DNA of 64,000 bases from Brevundimonas sp. PAMC22021 (GTDB taxonomy: Bacteria > Pseudomonadota > Alphaproteobacteria > Caulobacterales > Caulobacteraceae), in assembly GCF_019443405.1 (NCBI RefSeq), contig NZ_CP080376.1:1364001-1428000 (forward strand), given 5' to 3'. Positions 55,271 through 63,979 of the stretch are shown piece by piece; the first letter of the stretch is position 1; each line of letters starts with the position of its first letter. The translations under genes were made by a program, and so were the position numbers. The notes under the pieces were generated by a model. It ran no database searches and was not told where the DNA came from. It saw nothing but the letters and a program-made list of their open reading frames with translations.

Positions 55271-56791
55271 TCAGGAAGCGGGAGCGGTCTGGACGACCTG
55301 GCGCTTCAGCTGGGTGTCGATGGGCGCATCGGCCGTGTCCGGCGTCTCGACCACCACCGGCGCGCCGATCCGGTCCAGCGTCTCGACCACGCCGTCCCAC
55401 GGCAGGCCGCCGCGATCCTTGACCCGCTCGTAGTTGGCGACCGGATCGTAGGCCGGCAGCGTCGGGTCGAGGTCCGGTCCGCCCAGACGGCCCATCGCGG
55501 CCAGCAACGAGGCCTTGGCCACATATTCGTTGGCGCGGGCCGAGGCCAGGGTCACCTGCGACGATCGGAGCGTCAGCTCCTGCTGCAGCACGTCCAGCGT
55601 GGTGCGCAGGCCGACCTGCGCCTCCTGGCGGACGCCCTCGGCCGCGACGGAGGCGGCGCGCACCGCCTCCTCGCCCGCCGCCAGCGTCGATTGCGCCGAC
55701 AGCACCTGGGCATAGGCCGAGCTGACGCTTTGCAGCACGCCGCGCCGCTGACCTTCGACGCCGATCTGCGCAGCGTTGGCGCGCTCCAGCGCCTGGGCCA
55801 CGCGCGAGCGATTCAGCCCGCCGGTGAACAGCGGCACAGACACCGAGGCCGTGGCGCTGAACGCCTGGCGGTCCGCCAATTCGCCGATGTCGCCGAGGTT
55901 GGAAGTCGAGGCCCCATAGGACGCCGCCAGACGCGCCGATGGCAGGTATTCGGCGCGGGCCTGAGCGACCCCCGCCTCCGCCACCTGTTGAACATAGAGA
56001 GCCGCAAGGATGGTCGGGTTAGCCGCCAGCGCAGCATCCAGCGCCGCCTCGAACTCCGTCGGGATCGGCGGCAGGACCGGCGCAGCCTCAAGGTCGGCCG
56101 GGGCCTGACCGACGATGGCGGCGTAGTTGGCGCGGCTGATAGACAGCTGGGCCTGGGCGTTGGCGAGGTCGGCCTGCGACTGCGCCAGGCTGGCCTCGGC
56201 CTGCGCCACGTCGGTGCGGGTGATCTCGCCGACCTCGAAGCGCGCGCTGGTCTCCTCCAGCTGCCGCTGCAGCACGGTCAGGTTCTCCTGGCGGATGCGC
56301 AGGATTTCCAGGTCGCGGGTGACGTTGACGTAGGCCTGGATGGTCGAGACCATCACCTGCTGCTCGATGTCGCGCAGGTTCTCGCGCCCGGCCAGCACAT
56401 TGGCCAGCGCCGCATCGATGGCCAGCGACGTGCGCCCGCCGGTCCAGATGTTCTGCGACAGGCTGACGCCCACATCGGCGGTGTCGCTGTCGGAATCGCC
56501 CGACACGGTGATCGGCGCGCCGGTCGGGCCCGTGACGGTCGCATCGGGCGCCCAGACGCGGGAATAGCCGACGCTGCCGGATGCGCTCACCTGCGGGCGC
56601 AGTCCCGCGCGGGCCTGAACCACGCTTTCGTCCAGGCCGCGCTGGTTGGCGCGCTGGGCCAGCAGGTTGGGGTTGGTCTGATAGGCCAGCGCGATCGCCT
56701 CGCGCAGCGTTTCCGCCGATGCGGGCTGCGCCATGGCGACCGACAGGGCGACCACGGCTGCCGAGGTCAGGCCAAGCGTGCGTTTCAACAT
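55271..56791 (-). CDS. tolC: TolC-family outer-membrane channel
   Basis: 506 residues. A signal peptide (VVALSVAMAQPASAE) precedes two OEP repeats: ETLREAIALAYQTNPNLLAQRA and, in the second half, PTILAALYVQQVAEAGVAQA. Long Ala/Gln-rich helices are typical of the periplasmic tunnel. In Caulobacter the matching position holds an RsaF-type protein used with type I secretion. It forms the outer-membrane exit duct for export pumps. The leader (56792-56900) carries overlapping hairpins. Confidence 0.93.
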   Translation of the reverse strand: MLKRTLGLTSAAVVALSVAMAQPASAETLREAIALAYQTNPNLLAQRANQRGLDESVVQARAGLRPQVSASGSVGYSRVWAPDATVTGPTGAPITVSGDSDSDTADVGVSLSQNIWTGGRTSLAIDAALANVLAGRENLRDIEQQVMVSTIQAYVNVTRDLEILRIRQENLTVLQRQLEETSARFEVGEITRTDVAQAEASLAQSQADLANAQAQLSISRANYAAIVGQAPADLEAAPVLPPIPTEFEAALDAALAANPTILAALYVQQVAEAGVAQARAEYLPSARLAASYGASTSNLGDIGELADRQAFSATASVSVPLFTGGLNRSRVAQALERANAAQIGVEGQRRGVLQSVSSAYAQVLSAQSTLAAGEEAVRAASVAAEGVRQEAQVGLRTTLDVLQQELTLRSSQVTLASARANEYVAKASLLAAMGRLGGPDLDPTLPAYDPVANYERVKDRGGLPWDGVVETLDRIGAPVVVETPDTADAPIDTQLKRQVVQTAPAS

Positions 56792-56842
56792 AGTCCGTCC
56801 CCGTGGACGCCAGTCTGTCGGCGTCGAAATCTCGTAGCAGCC

Positions 56843-56895
56843 TAACTGGCGTCTAGCCTGACGCCGCGCCAGTTAAGTTTTCTTCACGCTGGCGC
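56843..56895 (-). promoter_or_regulatory. Overlapping inverted repeats in the tolC leader
   Basis: TAACTGGCG (56843-56851) pairs with CGCCAGTTA (56867-56875), and the same middle segment as GCGCCAG (56866-56872) can pair instead with CTGGCGC (56889-56895). The two hairpins exclude each other. They could be a dyad for a repressor or an attenuator-like switch. Confidence 0.5.
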
Positions 56896-56900
56896 GTTGT

Positions 56901-57530
56901 TCAAAGGGCGAACGCCGGCGCGGGCGTCATCGCCGCCAGCACCGCCGGCGAAGAGTCGAACAGCGGCCGGCGCGACAGGCCCTCGCGGCCACGCACATAC
57001 AGCACCGCCTTGCCGACCGGCCCCTGCCGTTCCACCACCGCCAGGCGTCCCCCGATGCGCAGTTTCTCGATCCAGGCGTCCGGCCGTACGGCCACCGCGC
57101 CTTCGCTGACAATGATGTCCCAGCCTTCGCCGTGCGGCTGGTCCAGCGGCGCGACCACCGTCTGCACGCCCTCGTCGGCCAGCACCGGCGCCACCACGTC
57201 CATGACGGCCTGGTCCGCCTCCTGCGCCGTGACCACCGCTCTCATCCGCTGCAGCACGGCGGCGGCGTAAGGGGCGGCGATGGCCAGGGCCTTTTCGCCC
57301 TCGCGCACGTCGAGCGCCTGCAGCAGCTTGGCGATATCGCGCGCCTCCATCAGCCGACGATCGCCGGCGATCTGGACCGGCGCCTCGGCATAGGCGGCGA
57401 ACGCCCGCTCCGGATCGCAGAAGCGCTCGCGCGGCACGACCAGCAGGGCGGCCTGCAAGGCCCGGTCGGTGACGTCGTTCACCCGCACCTGCGAATCGAC
57501 CATGACCTTGCGCGCGGCGGTGAAATCCAT
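56901..57530 (-). CDS. Degenerate protein-L-isoaspartate O-methyltransferase homologue
   Basis: 209 residues from the ATG at 57530. The N-terminal region RKVMVDSQVRVNDVTDRAL and VPRERFCDPERAF fits the PCMT family. The glycine-rich SAM motif that normally follows is altered (KALAIAAPYAAAVLQRM has no GxGxG). Later VLADEGVQTVV and IIVSEGAVA correspond to further family strands. It may bind another ligand or serve a structural role. The gene lies upstream of tolC on the same strand, as in other Caulobacterales. Confidence 0.8.
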   Translation of the reverse strand: MDFTAARKVMVDSQVRVNDVTDRALQAALLVVPRERFCDPERAFAAYAEAPVQIAGDRRLMEARDIAKLLQALDVREGEKALAIAAPYAAAVLQRMRAVVTAQEADQAVMDVVAPVLADEGVQTVVAPLDQPHGEGWDIIVSEGAVAVRPDAWIEKLRIGGRLAVVERQGPVGKAVLYVRGREGLSRRPLFDSSPAVLAAMTPAPAFAL

Positions 57531-57658
57531 CGGAACAGCCTTGGGGAAGAAGCGAACAGCGTAAAACTTGCCGCGCTTATAGGTCCGCGCGTTGCGGCGG
57601 ACAATCCGATCTGATAGCGAACGCCCCTCGCGATGGACCGCCCCCTCCAAAGGGCAGC

Positions 57659-57732
57659 GGCCTGATGGCGGAGTGGTGACGCAGAGGACTGCAAATCCTT
57701 GCACCCGGGTTCGATTCCCGGTCAGGCCTCCA
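57659..57732 (+). tRNA. tRNA-Cys (anticodon GCA)
   Basis: A 74-nt tRNA runs from GGCCTGA to TCAGGCC-T-CCA. The acceptor stem is perfect, the anticodon stem is GAGGA/TCCTT with loop CTGCAAA (anticodon GCA), and the T loop is GGTTCGATTCC. CCA is encoded. Confidence 0.97.
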
Positions 57733-57746
57733 TCGCGATTGTCCCC

Positions 57747-58565
57747 TTAATCCGCAGCTCGCCCCTGCCCGCTCAGCAGCGGGCTGGTCAGGTGATGCAG
57801 GGCGATGGCGCTGGTCGCCGCGACGTTCAGCGAATCAAAGCCGCCGTGCATCGGAACGCCGACCGCGCGGCATCTGGCGATCACCTCGGCGGGCAGACCC
57901 GGCCCTTCCGAGCCCAACACGATCGCCACAGGTCCCTCACGACGGTAGCCCGCCAGCGTCTCCGACGCGCCAGGCGTCAGGGCCAGGATCTCGAACCGAC
58001 GCGCGAGGAGTCGCTCTACGATCGCTTCCGCTGATCCGCCGACGGCGAACGGCGTTCTCAGCACCGCACCCACCGAGACCCGGACGGCCTTGCGGTAGAA
58101 GGGATCGCAGCACCGATCGTCCAGCAGCACGGCGTGCGCGCCGAACGCCGCCGCATTGCGAAACAGTCCGCCGATATTGTCGTGATTGCCGATGCCGCAG
58201 GCGACCACCACCGCCGCCGCCTCGCCCGCGCCGGCCAGCAGATCATCCACGCCCGGCGACCGGGGCTTCTCCCCGAGCGCCAGGATGCCCCGGTGCAGCG
58301 GAAAGCCGGCGATGCGGTCCAGCACGGCCTGCGGCGCGACATAGGTCGGCGCATCGATCCCGTCGGCGACATCGGCCATCGCCTCCGCGCGATTCTCCGC
58401 CAGCAGCAAGGCGCGGGCCGGGCAGCGCGATGCCGCCGAGGCCAGCACCCGCACGACCACCTCCCCTTCCGCCACGAACAGCCCCTGCCGACCCGTCAGG
58501 TCGCGCTCGCGAATGTCGCGAAAGGCGGCGATGCGCGGGTCTTCGGGATCGTCGATGCGGATCAT
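57747..58565 (-). CDS. SpoU/TrmH-family RNA 2'-O-ribose methyltransferase
   Basis: 272 residues. The start at 58565 gives MIRIDDPEDPRIAAFRDIRE; an upstream ATG at 58589 is possible. A substrate-binding N-domain (LFVAEGEVVVRVL) precedes the SPOUT core with GIGNHDNIGGLFRNAAAFGA, AIVLGSEGPGLP and SLNVAATSAIALHHL, the three motifs of the knot and SAM site. It methylates tRNA or rRNA ribose; the target nucleotide is not known. Confidence 0.92.
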   Translation of the reverse strand: MIRIDDPEDPRIAAFRDIRERDLTGRQGLFVAEGEVVVRVLASAASRCPARALLLAENRAEAMADVADGIDAPTYVAPQAVLDRIAGFPLHRGILALGEKPRSPGVDDLLAGAGEAAAVVVACGIGNHDNIGGLFRNAAAFGAHAVLLDDRCCDPFYRKAVRVSVGAVLRTPFAVGGSAEAIVERLLARRFEILALTPGASETLAGYRREGPVAIVLGSEGPGLPAEVIARCRAVGVPMHGGFDSLNVAATSAIALHHLTSPLLSGQGRAAD

Positions 58566-58588
58566 GCGTCTGCATACACTTTTCCCCA

Positions 58589-58618
58589 TTGCGTGAACCG
58601 AAAAGGCGCTGCTATACG
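58589..58618 (+). promoter_or_regulatory. Promoter of tRNA-Asn
   Basis: TTGCGT (58589-58594) and TATACG (58613-58618) are 18 bp apart, 20 bp before the tRNA 5' end. Confidence 0.55.
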
Positions 58619-58638
58619 CCCGCCTCCCGAGCAGCTGT

Positions 58639-58713
58639 TCCGCGGTAGCTCAGTGGTAGAGCAGCCGACTGTTAATCGGCTGGTCGTAGGTTCGAATCCT
58701 ACCCGCGGAGCCA
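58639..58713 (+). tRNA. tRNA-Asn (anticodon GTT)
   Basis: A 75-nt tRNA from TCCGCGG to CCGCGGA-G-CCA. The anticodon arm is CCGACTGTTAATCGG with anticodon GTT; the D and T loops (AGTGG, GGTTCGAATCC) are standard. CCA is encoded. Confidence 0.97.
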
Positions 58714-58830
58714 CTCTCCCCCTGTTCCAAAGGGGTTTCGGGCAGATCCTTACTTCCTTGCTTACCAAGCCGTTCGACGGGCCGTTAAGGCGCGCCGCCC
58801 TATGCCTTGGCCCTCACCGAGGGCGGGCCG

Positions 58831-59184
58831 ATGCTGGAAGCGATCGCGATACTGTTGCTTCAGGCGGGAACGCCGAGCGCCGCCTCCTGGGCGCCTCAAG
58901 GGCCCGCGCCGCTGTCGGATGACGCCCTGGCGATGGAGCGATCTGGACCGATCGCCGCTCCGCTTCGTGCCATGCGATCGGCCTCGTCGCCCTCCATGCC
59001 GTTAGATTGGGCCGACCGTTTCGATTCCAGCGTCATGTCCGTTCGCCTGACCACGCAGATGATCGAAGCGATGATGCAGCCCGAGCGGGCGGACTTCGGC
59101 TTCTATTCCGGATTTCTGCTGACGCCGGGGACCACCATCAACGTGACAGCCACCATCGACGGACGCGACTTCCAGCTCCGCTGA
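58831..59184 (+). CDS. Small possibly exported protein of unknown function
   Basis: 117 residues from the ATG at 58831. The start MLEAIAILLLQAGTPSAA is hydrophobic and could be a signal peptide. The rest is soluble and the C-terminus (TPGTTINVTATIDGRDFQLR) looks like beta strands. I recognise no family. The frame is open and codon use fits the genome, but the ribosome binding site is weak, so the gene is likely rather than certain. Confidence 0.55.
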   Translation: MLEAIAILLLQAGTPSAASWAPQGPAPLSDDALAMERSGPIAAPLRAMRSASSPSMPLDWADRFDSSVMSVRLTTQMIEAMMQPERADFGFYSGFLLTPGTTINVTATIDGRDFQLR

Positions 59185-59219
59185 CCCCGCTTGCGGCGCA
59201 TCACCGCAGTCGCCGCCAT

Positions 59220-59259
59220 TGCGTTCCATTCGCACCGCGCCTAATGCGAAGCACTCGCA
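59220..59259. promoter_or_regulatory. Two Fur-like palindromes upstream of the siderophore receptor
   Basis: TGCGTTCCATTCGCA (59220-59234) and TGCGAAGCACTCGCA (59245-59259) are both TGCG-N7-CGCA 15-mers, 25 bp centre to centre, ending 15 bp before the GTG start. They resemble alphaproteobacterial Fur-family sites of the TGCGAAT-x-ATTCGCA form. Confidence 0.45.
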
Positions 59260-59274
59260 ATACAGGGTGACACG

Positions 59275-61440
59275 GTGCTTCTTTCGACTCGTCTGCTTTC
59301 CTGCTCGGCCGCATGGCTGCTCGCCTGCGCCGCCGCGCCCGTCCTGGCGCAGGAGGCCGACGCCGCTCAGCTGGACGACATCGTGGTCACCGGCAGCCAG
59401 GTCGGCCTGCCGCAGGCCTACACCGGCGGTCAGGTGGCCACGGGCGGCCGGGTCGGCCTGCTCGGCGCGCTGGACATCATGGACACGCCGTTCTCGACCA
59501 CCAACTACACCGAAAGCCTGATCCGGGATCAGCAGGCCCGCAGCGTGGCCGACGTGCTGCAGAACGACCCGACGATCCGCATCAGCAAGGGGTTCGGCAA
59601 CTTCCAGGAACTGTATGTCATTCGCGGTTTCCCGATCTACTCGGACGATATGACCTACAACGGCCTGTTCGGCGTTCTGCCGCGCCAGTTCGTGGCGGCC
59701 GAACTGCTGGAGCGGGTCGAGGTTTTCCGCGGCGCCAGCGCCTTTCTGAACGGCGCGGCGCCGGGCGGCAGCGGCGTCGGCGGCGCGATCAACCTGGTTC
59801 CGAAGCGCGCGCCGAACACGCCGCTCAGCCGTCTGACCGCCAGCTGGGACGGGGGCGACGAGATCGGCGCGGCCGCCGATCTGGCCCGACGCTTCGACGA
59901 CGGCGCCTATGGCGTACGCCTGAACCTGGTCAGCCGCGCGGGCGAAGCCGAGATCGAGGATCAGAACAGCGAGCTGAACGTGGTCGGCCTGGGCGTCGAT
60001 CATCGCGGCGCGCGCGCCCGCTTCTCCGCCGACCTGGGGTTCCAGGACCACCGCATCGACGCGCCGCGCCCACAGGTGACGCCCGCAGGCGCAGTCCCCG
60101 CCCCGCCGTCGGCCAGCAGCAATTTCGCTCAGCCCTGGACCTATACGGACGAGACCCAGCTGTTCGGCGCGGCGCGCGGCGAGTTCGACCTGACCGACGA
60201 CGTCACGGCCTGGGCCGCCGTCGGCGGTCGCCGGGGCAAGGAGCGCAACTCCCTGGCCAATCCGACAGCACAGCCCGATGGGACGCTCAGCGCCAATCGC
60301 TTCGACAATGGGCGTCGTGACGAGGTGTTTTCGGCCGACGTCGGCGTTCGTGCGGACCTGGAGACCGGGCCGATCGGTCACCGGCTGATTGCATCCGCCG
60401 CACGGATCCAAAGCCGCGAAAGCAACTCTTACGCCTTTTCCGACTTCGCGGGCTTCGCCAGCGACCTGTATGACCCCGTCGTCGTGGCCGCGCCGTCTCC
60501 CGACGCCCTGACGGCCGGCTCCCTGAGCGATCCCACGATCGTCGCCCGGGTCCGGATGACCAGCGTCGCCGTCGCCGACATGCTGTCCTTCCTGGACGAT
60601 CGGCTGCTGGCGACGATCGGCGTCCGGTACCAGGAAGTCGAGAACCGCGCCTACGACTACAATAGCTCCGCACAGACCGGCGGCTATTCGAGCGACGCCT
60701 CGACGCCCGTGTTCGCCCTCGTCTACAAGCCGTCCGACCGTCTTTCCGTTTACGCCAACTACGCCGAAGCCCTGCAGCCCGGCTCGACCGCACCCGCGCA
60801 AAGCGGCGGACTGCCTGTGGCGAACGCCGGCGAAGTTCTGGCGCCCTTCCGCTCCGAGCAGATCGAGGCCGGGCTGAAGTACGACGCCGGGACGTTCGGC
60901 GGGGTGCTCAGCGTCTTTCGCACCACTCAGCCGTCCACCCTCTTTGACACGGCCAGCCGCGTGTTCAGTTCAGATGGCGAGCAAGAGAACCGCGGCGTCG
61001 AGCTCAGCCTGTTCGGAGAACCCCTCACGGGCCTTCGGCTGATCGGCGGCGCGACCTGGCTGGACACGGAGATCACACGATCCCAGGACGCCGCCCTGGT
61101 CGGCCGCGCCGCCATCGGCGTTCCCGACTTCCAGGCCAGCGCCAATGTCGAATGGGATGTGGCCTTCGCGCCCGGGCTGACGGTCGAGGGCCGCGTGGTC
61201 CATGCCGGCGAGCAGCCCGTCGACGGCCTCAACACGATCGAGCTGGACAGCTGGACCCGCTTCGACGCCGGCGTTCGCTACGCCTTCGAGGCGTCCGGCA
61301 CGCCCCTGACCCTGCGCGCGAGGATCGAGAACGTGGCGGACGAGGACCAGTGGGTCGCGGTCGGCGGCTTCCCGGGCTCCAACTACCTGACGCTGGGTGC
61401 GCCGCGCACCTTCCGCCTTTCGGTGACGGCGGACTTCTGA
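59275..61440 (+). CDS. TonB-dependent siderophore receptor
   Basis: 721 residues from a GTG. A signal peptide (LLSCSAAWLLACAAAPVLAQ) is followed by a TonB box (DDIVVTGSQ), a plug with MDTPFSTTNYTESLIRDQQA, DVLQNDPTIRI and YVIRGFPIYSDDMTYNGLFG, and a 22-strand type barrel ending RTFRLSVTADF. The pattern MDTPFS...QQA...NDP is typical of the siderophore receptor group (FhuE/FpvA-like). It imports a ferric siderophore made by other organisms or itself. A PepSY membrane gene follows after four bases. Confidence 0.92.
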   Translation: MLLSTRLLSCSAAWLLACAAAPVLAQEADAAQLDDIVVTGSQVGLPQAYTGGQVATGGRVGLLGALDIMDTPFSTTNYTESLIRDQQARSVADVLQNDPTIRISKGFGNFQELYVIRGFPIYSDDMTYNGLFGVLPRQFVAAELLERVEVFRGASAFLNGAAPGGSGVGGAINLVPKRAPNTPLSRLTASWDGGDEIGAAADLARRFDDGAYGVRLNLVSRAGEAEIEDQNSELNVVGLGVDHRGARARFSADLGFQDHRIDAPRPQVTPAGAVPAPPSASSNFAQPWTYTDETQLFGAARGEFDLTDDVTAWAAVGGRRGKERNSLANPTAQPDGTLSANRFDNGRRDEVFSADVGVRADLETGPIGHRLIASAARIQSRESNSYAFSDFAGFASDLYDPVVVAAPSPDALTAGSLSDPTIVARVRMTSVAVADMLSFLDDRLLATIGVRYQEVENRAYDYNSSAQTGGYSSDASTPVFALVYKPSDRLSVYANYAEALQPGSTAPAQSGGLPVANAGEVLAPFRSEQIEAGLKYDAGTFGGVLSVFRTTQPSTLFDTASRVFSSDGEQENRGVELSLFGEPLTGLRLIGGATWLDTEITRSQDAALVGRAAIGVPDFQASANVEWDVAFAPGLTVEGRVVHAGEQPVDGLNTIELDSWTRFDAGVRYAFEASGTPLTLRARIENVADEDQWVAVGGFPGSNYLTLGAPRTFRLSVTADF

Positions 61441-61444
61441 GCGG

Positions 61445-62575
61445 ATGAAGACGAGCACCGTTCGCGCCTGGTCCTGGGCTCACAAGTGGACCAGCCTGGT
61501 CTGCACCCTGTTCCTGCTGATGCTGTGCGTGACGGGCCTGCCGCTGATCTTCACGCATGAGATCGAGCATGCGCTGGAGCAGGAGCACTGGACGCCGGCC
61601 AACCCGGACGGACCGATGCTGCCGCTGGATCGCGTGCTGGACATCGCCTTGGCCGATCGACCGGGAGAATTGCCGATCTTCATGAGCTTCGACGAGGATC
61701 GTCCGGTGGTGAACGTCACCACCGCGCCCAGCGTCGACTCACCCGGATCGCAGATGCATTTCGCGCCCTACGACCGCACCAGCGGCGAGCTGGCGCCCCA
61801 GGTCGGCGGCAACGCCGTGCTCGAGTTCCTGCTTCAGTTGCACACCGACATGTTCGCGGGCCTGCCCGGCATGCTGTTCCTGGGGCTGATGGGGCTGCTG
61901 TTCGCCGTTTCCATTGTCTCCGGGGTGGTGCTGTATGCGCCCTTCATGCGTCGCCTTCCGTTCGGCGCGGTGCGCACCGCCAGGTCACGAAGGGTCAGGT
62001 GGCTGGACTATCACAACCTCCTGGGCGTGATCGCCGTGGCCTGGATGCTGGTGGTTGGGCTGACCGGCGTGGTGAACACCCTGGCCGATCCCATCATCTC
62101 CTACTGGAAGACGGATCGTCTCGGGCGCCTGACCGCCGCCTACGCCAGCAAGGATCCGGCAGTCGCGCGCAGTTCGCTGGACGATGCGGTGGCCAAGGCG
62201 CAGCAGGCCCTGCCCGGCATGCAGTTGCAGTTCGTCGCCTTCCCGGGCGGCGCCTATTCCACCGACCATCACTACGCGGTCTTCTTTCACGGCGACACGC
62301 CGGTCACCAAGCATCTGATCACCCCGGCGCTGATGGATGCGCAGACGGGCGAGCTGACCGCCGCCGAGCCGATGCCGTGGTACGCCAAGACCCTGTCCCT
62401 GTCGCAGCCGCTGCATTTCGGCGATTACGGCGGCCTGCCGCTGAAGATCCTGTGGGCGCTGCTGGACCTGGCCACCATCGCGATCCTGGTCACCGGCGTC
62501 TACCTGTGGCTCTCGCGGCGTCGCCAGCCCCGGACGGCGCGTGATGACCAACCCCTATTGGCGAGCGAACCATGA
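61445..62575 (+). CDS. PepSY-associated membrane protein (iron-siderophore reductase-like)
   Basis: 376 residues. Four membrane segments are visible (WTSLVCTLFLLMLCVTGLPL; GMLFLGLMGLLFAVSIVSGV; LLGVIAVAWMLVVGLTGVV; LLDLATIAILVTGVYLWL). PepSY-type His residues (WAHKW, LQLHTDMF, DYHNLLG) may ligate haem. The family is found next to siderophore receptors and is thought to reduce ferric siderophores at the inner membrane. It is translationally close to the receptor (4 bp) and overlaps the next gene (ATGA). Confidence 0.9.
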   Translation: MKTSTVRAWSWAHKWTSLVCTLFLLMLCVTGLPLIFTHEIEHALEQEHWTPANPDGPMLPLDRVLDIALADRPGELPIFMSFDEDRPVVNVTTAPSVDSPGSQMHFAPYDRTSGELAPQVGGNAVLEFLLQLHTDMFAGLPGMLFLGLMGLLFAVSIVSGVVLYAPFMRRLPFGAVRTARSRRVRWLDYHNLLGVIAVAWMLVVGLTGVVNTLADPIISYWKTDRLGRLTAAYASKDPAVARSSLDDAVAKAQQALPGMQLQFVAFPGGAYSTDHHYAVFFHGDTPVTKHLITPALMDAQTGELTAAEPMPWYAKTLSLSQPLHFGDYGGLPLKILWALLDLATIAILVTGVYLWLSRRRQPRTARDDQPLLASEP

Positions 62576-62868
62576 GCAAGATCAAGGCCTTGAGCCTGCG
62601 GGCCATATTCGCCGCGCCGCTGCTGATCGGCGTGCTCAGCCTGATCGGGCTGGTCGCGGCGCTGCTGGGCGACGCGGCCTGGGATGTGGCGGGCTGGCTC
62701 GGCCTGGCGGCGCCTCTGGTCGCCTTCGCCTGGGCCCTGATCAGGGCGCCGGCCGACCGCCCGCGCGGCCGAACAGCAACAACGCCCCAACCGCAGCGCA
62801 CCCCGCTGCGCCCACGACCAGCAACAGCGCATCGCCCAGACGCTCGCCCGATCCGAGCGCCTCGCTGA
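62572..62868 (+). CDS. Small membrane protein of the iron operon
   Basis: 98 residues. Residues 5-60 contain two membrane segments (LRAIFAAPLLIGVLSLIGLV; WLGLAAPLVAFAWALIRA). The last 40 residues are Arg/Pro/Thr-rich and lie antisense to the end of the convergent MFS gene, so the natural stop may have been lost and the C-terminus may be an extension. The start overlaps the PepSY gene stop. Function unknown. Confidence 0.65.
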   Translation: MSKIKALSLRAIFAAPLLIGVLSLIGLVAALLGDAAWDVAGWLGLAAPLVAFAWALIRAPADRPRGRTATTPQPQRTPLRPRPATAHRPDARPIRAPR

Positions 62869-63979
62869 TCACACCGGTCAGGAAAGGTCCCAGCGCCGAT
62901 CCCACCACCGCCGTCAGGGTCATGTAGAGCGCCGTCACGGACCGCCGTGTCTCTCTCGGCGCCCTGACGATGACCGCCGCCAGGCACGCCACCGCCGAAG
63001 CCCCTGCGCCGGCCGTCAGCAGCCCATACCCCAAGAGGACTGACGGGCCGTTCAGGCTCATCAGCGCCGCACCGCTCAGCGCCAGCGCCACGCCGATCGC
63101 AACGGTCAGGCGCGGCCCTCGCACGCCCAGCCGGTCCGTCAACCAGCCGGCCGCCAGATGCCCGACAGGGGCCGCAACCAGCACGATCCACCCGGCCGTC
63201 AGCGCGCCGCTCGCGGCGTCCAGGCTGGTCGCCCGCGTCAGCAAGGACGGCGCCCAGGCCGCGCCCGCCTGGACCATCAGGACGCTGAACCCGCCCGCCA
63301 AGGCCAAAGGCGCCAGGCCGCTCGACCGGTCCACCAGCCGACGCAGGCCCTGGCGCAGGCCGCCATCCTCGACGCTGGCCGCGCCCCGTGGGATCCATGC
63401 TGCCAGCAGGCCGAGCACCACGAGGTTGGGGATGGCGAAGGCGAGAGCGGCGACCCGCCAGGGCGACAGCGCCGCAAGGCCCCACGCCGCAGCCAGCGCC
63501 AGCAGGACGCCGCCGAGCAGCAGGGCCCCGCTTCGTCCCATGGCCGAGCCGCTGGTGAATACCGAGGTGGCGCGACCTCGCTGCTCTGACGCAAAACTCG
63601 CCGCGATGACCGCCAGCGCGGTCGGCGCAAAGGCCGCCTGCCCCAGTCCCAGCACCAGCCGACCCGCAGCCAGCGTTCCGAAATCCGATCCGAAGGCGAA
63701 GATCAGATGGCCAAGCGTCCAGACCGCGACGCACCCGATCAGCATCGACCGGGCCGGCCACCGCCCGCCGATCAAGGCGCCGGGCGCATAGATCAGCGCG
63801 AACGCAGGCCCCAGCAGAACCCCGAGCGCCGCGTCATCCAGCCCGACCTCGCGCGACAGCAGGGGCCCGAACACCGCCGCCATGGATCGGTCCGCGGTCG
63901 CCAGGAAATGCGCCGCCGCCAAGACCAGCAGGATGCGCCTTCCCTCACCACGCCCGAAGGACGAACCCAGTCTCGTCAT
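62741..63979 (-). CDS. MFS transporter
   Basis: 412 residues with twelve hydrophobic segments. Motif A-like loops are seen as GGRWPARSMLIGC and TDRLGVRGPRLTVA, and the N-terminus (LVLAAAHFLATADRSMAAVFG) is like the spinster/phthalate-type branch. It moves a small solute by proton symport or antiport; siderophore export is conceivable from the context, but there is no direct sign. Its 3' end overlaps the small membrane gene by 128 bp on the opposite strand. The final 21 bp of the window hold nothing. Confidence 0.9.
   Translation of the reverse strand: MTRLGSSFGRGEGRRILLVLAAAHFLATADRSMAAVFGPLLSREVGLDDAALGVLLGPAFALIYAPGALIGGRWPARSMLIGCVAVWTLGHLIFAFGSDFGTLAAGRLVLGLGQAAFAPTALAVIAASFASEQRGRATSVFTSGSAMGRSGALLLGGVLLALAAAWGLAALSPWRVAALAFAIPNLVVLGLLAAWIPRGAASVEDGGLRQGLRRLVDRSSGLAPLALAGGFSVLMVQAGAAWAPSLLTRATSLDAASGALTAGWIVLVAAPVGHLAAGWLTDRLGVRGPRLTVAIGVALALSGAALMSLNGPSVLLGYGLLTAGAGASAVACLAAVIVRAPRETRRSVTALYMTLTAVVGSALGPFLTGVISEALGSGERLGDALLLVVGAAGCAAVGALLLFGRAGGRPAP

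Noticed and set aside
56866..56890. CtrA site (TTAA-N7-TTAA) in the tolC leader
   Set aside because: The second half reads TCAC rather than TTAA; the hairpin explanation accounts for the sequence better.
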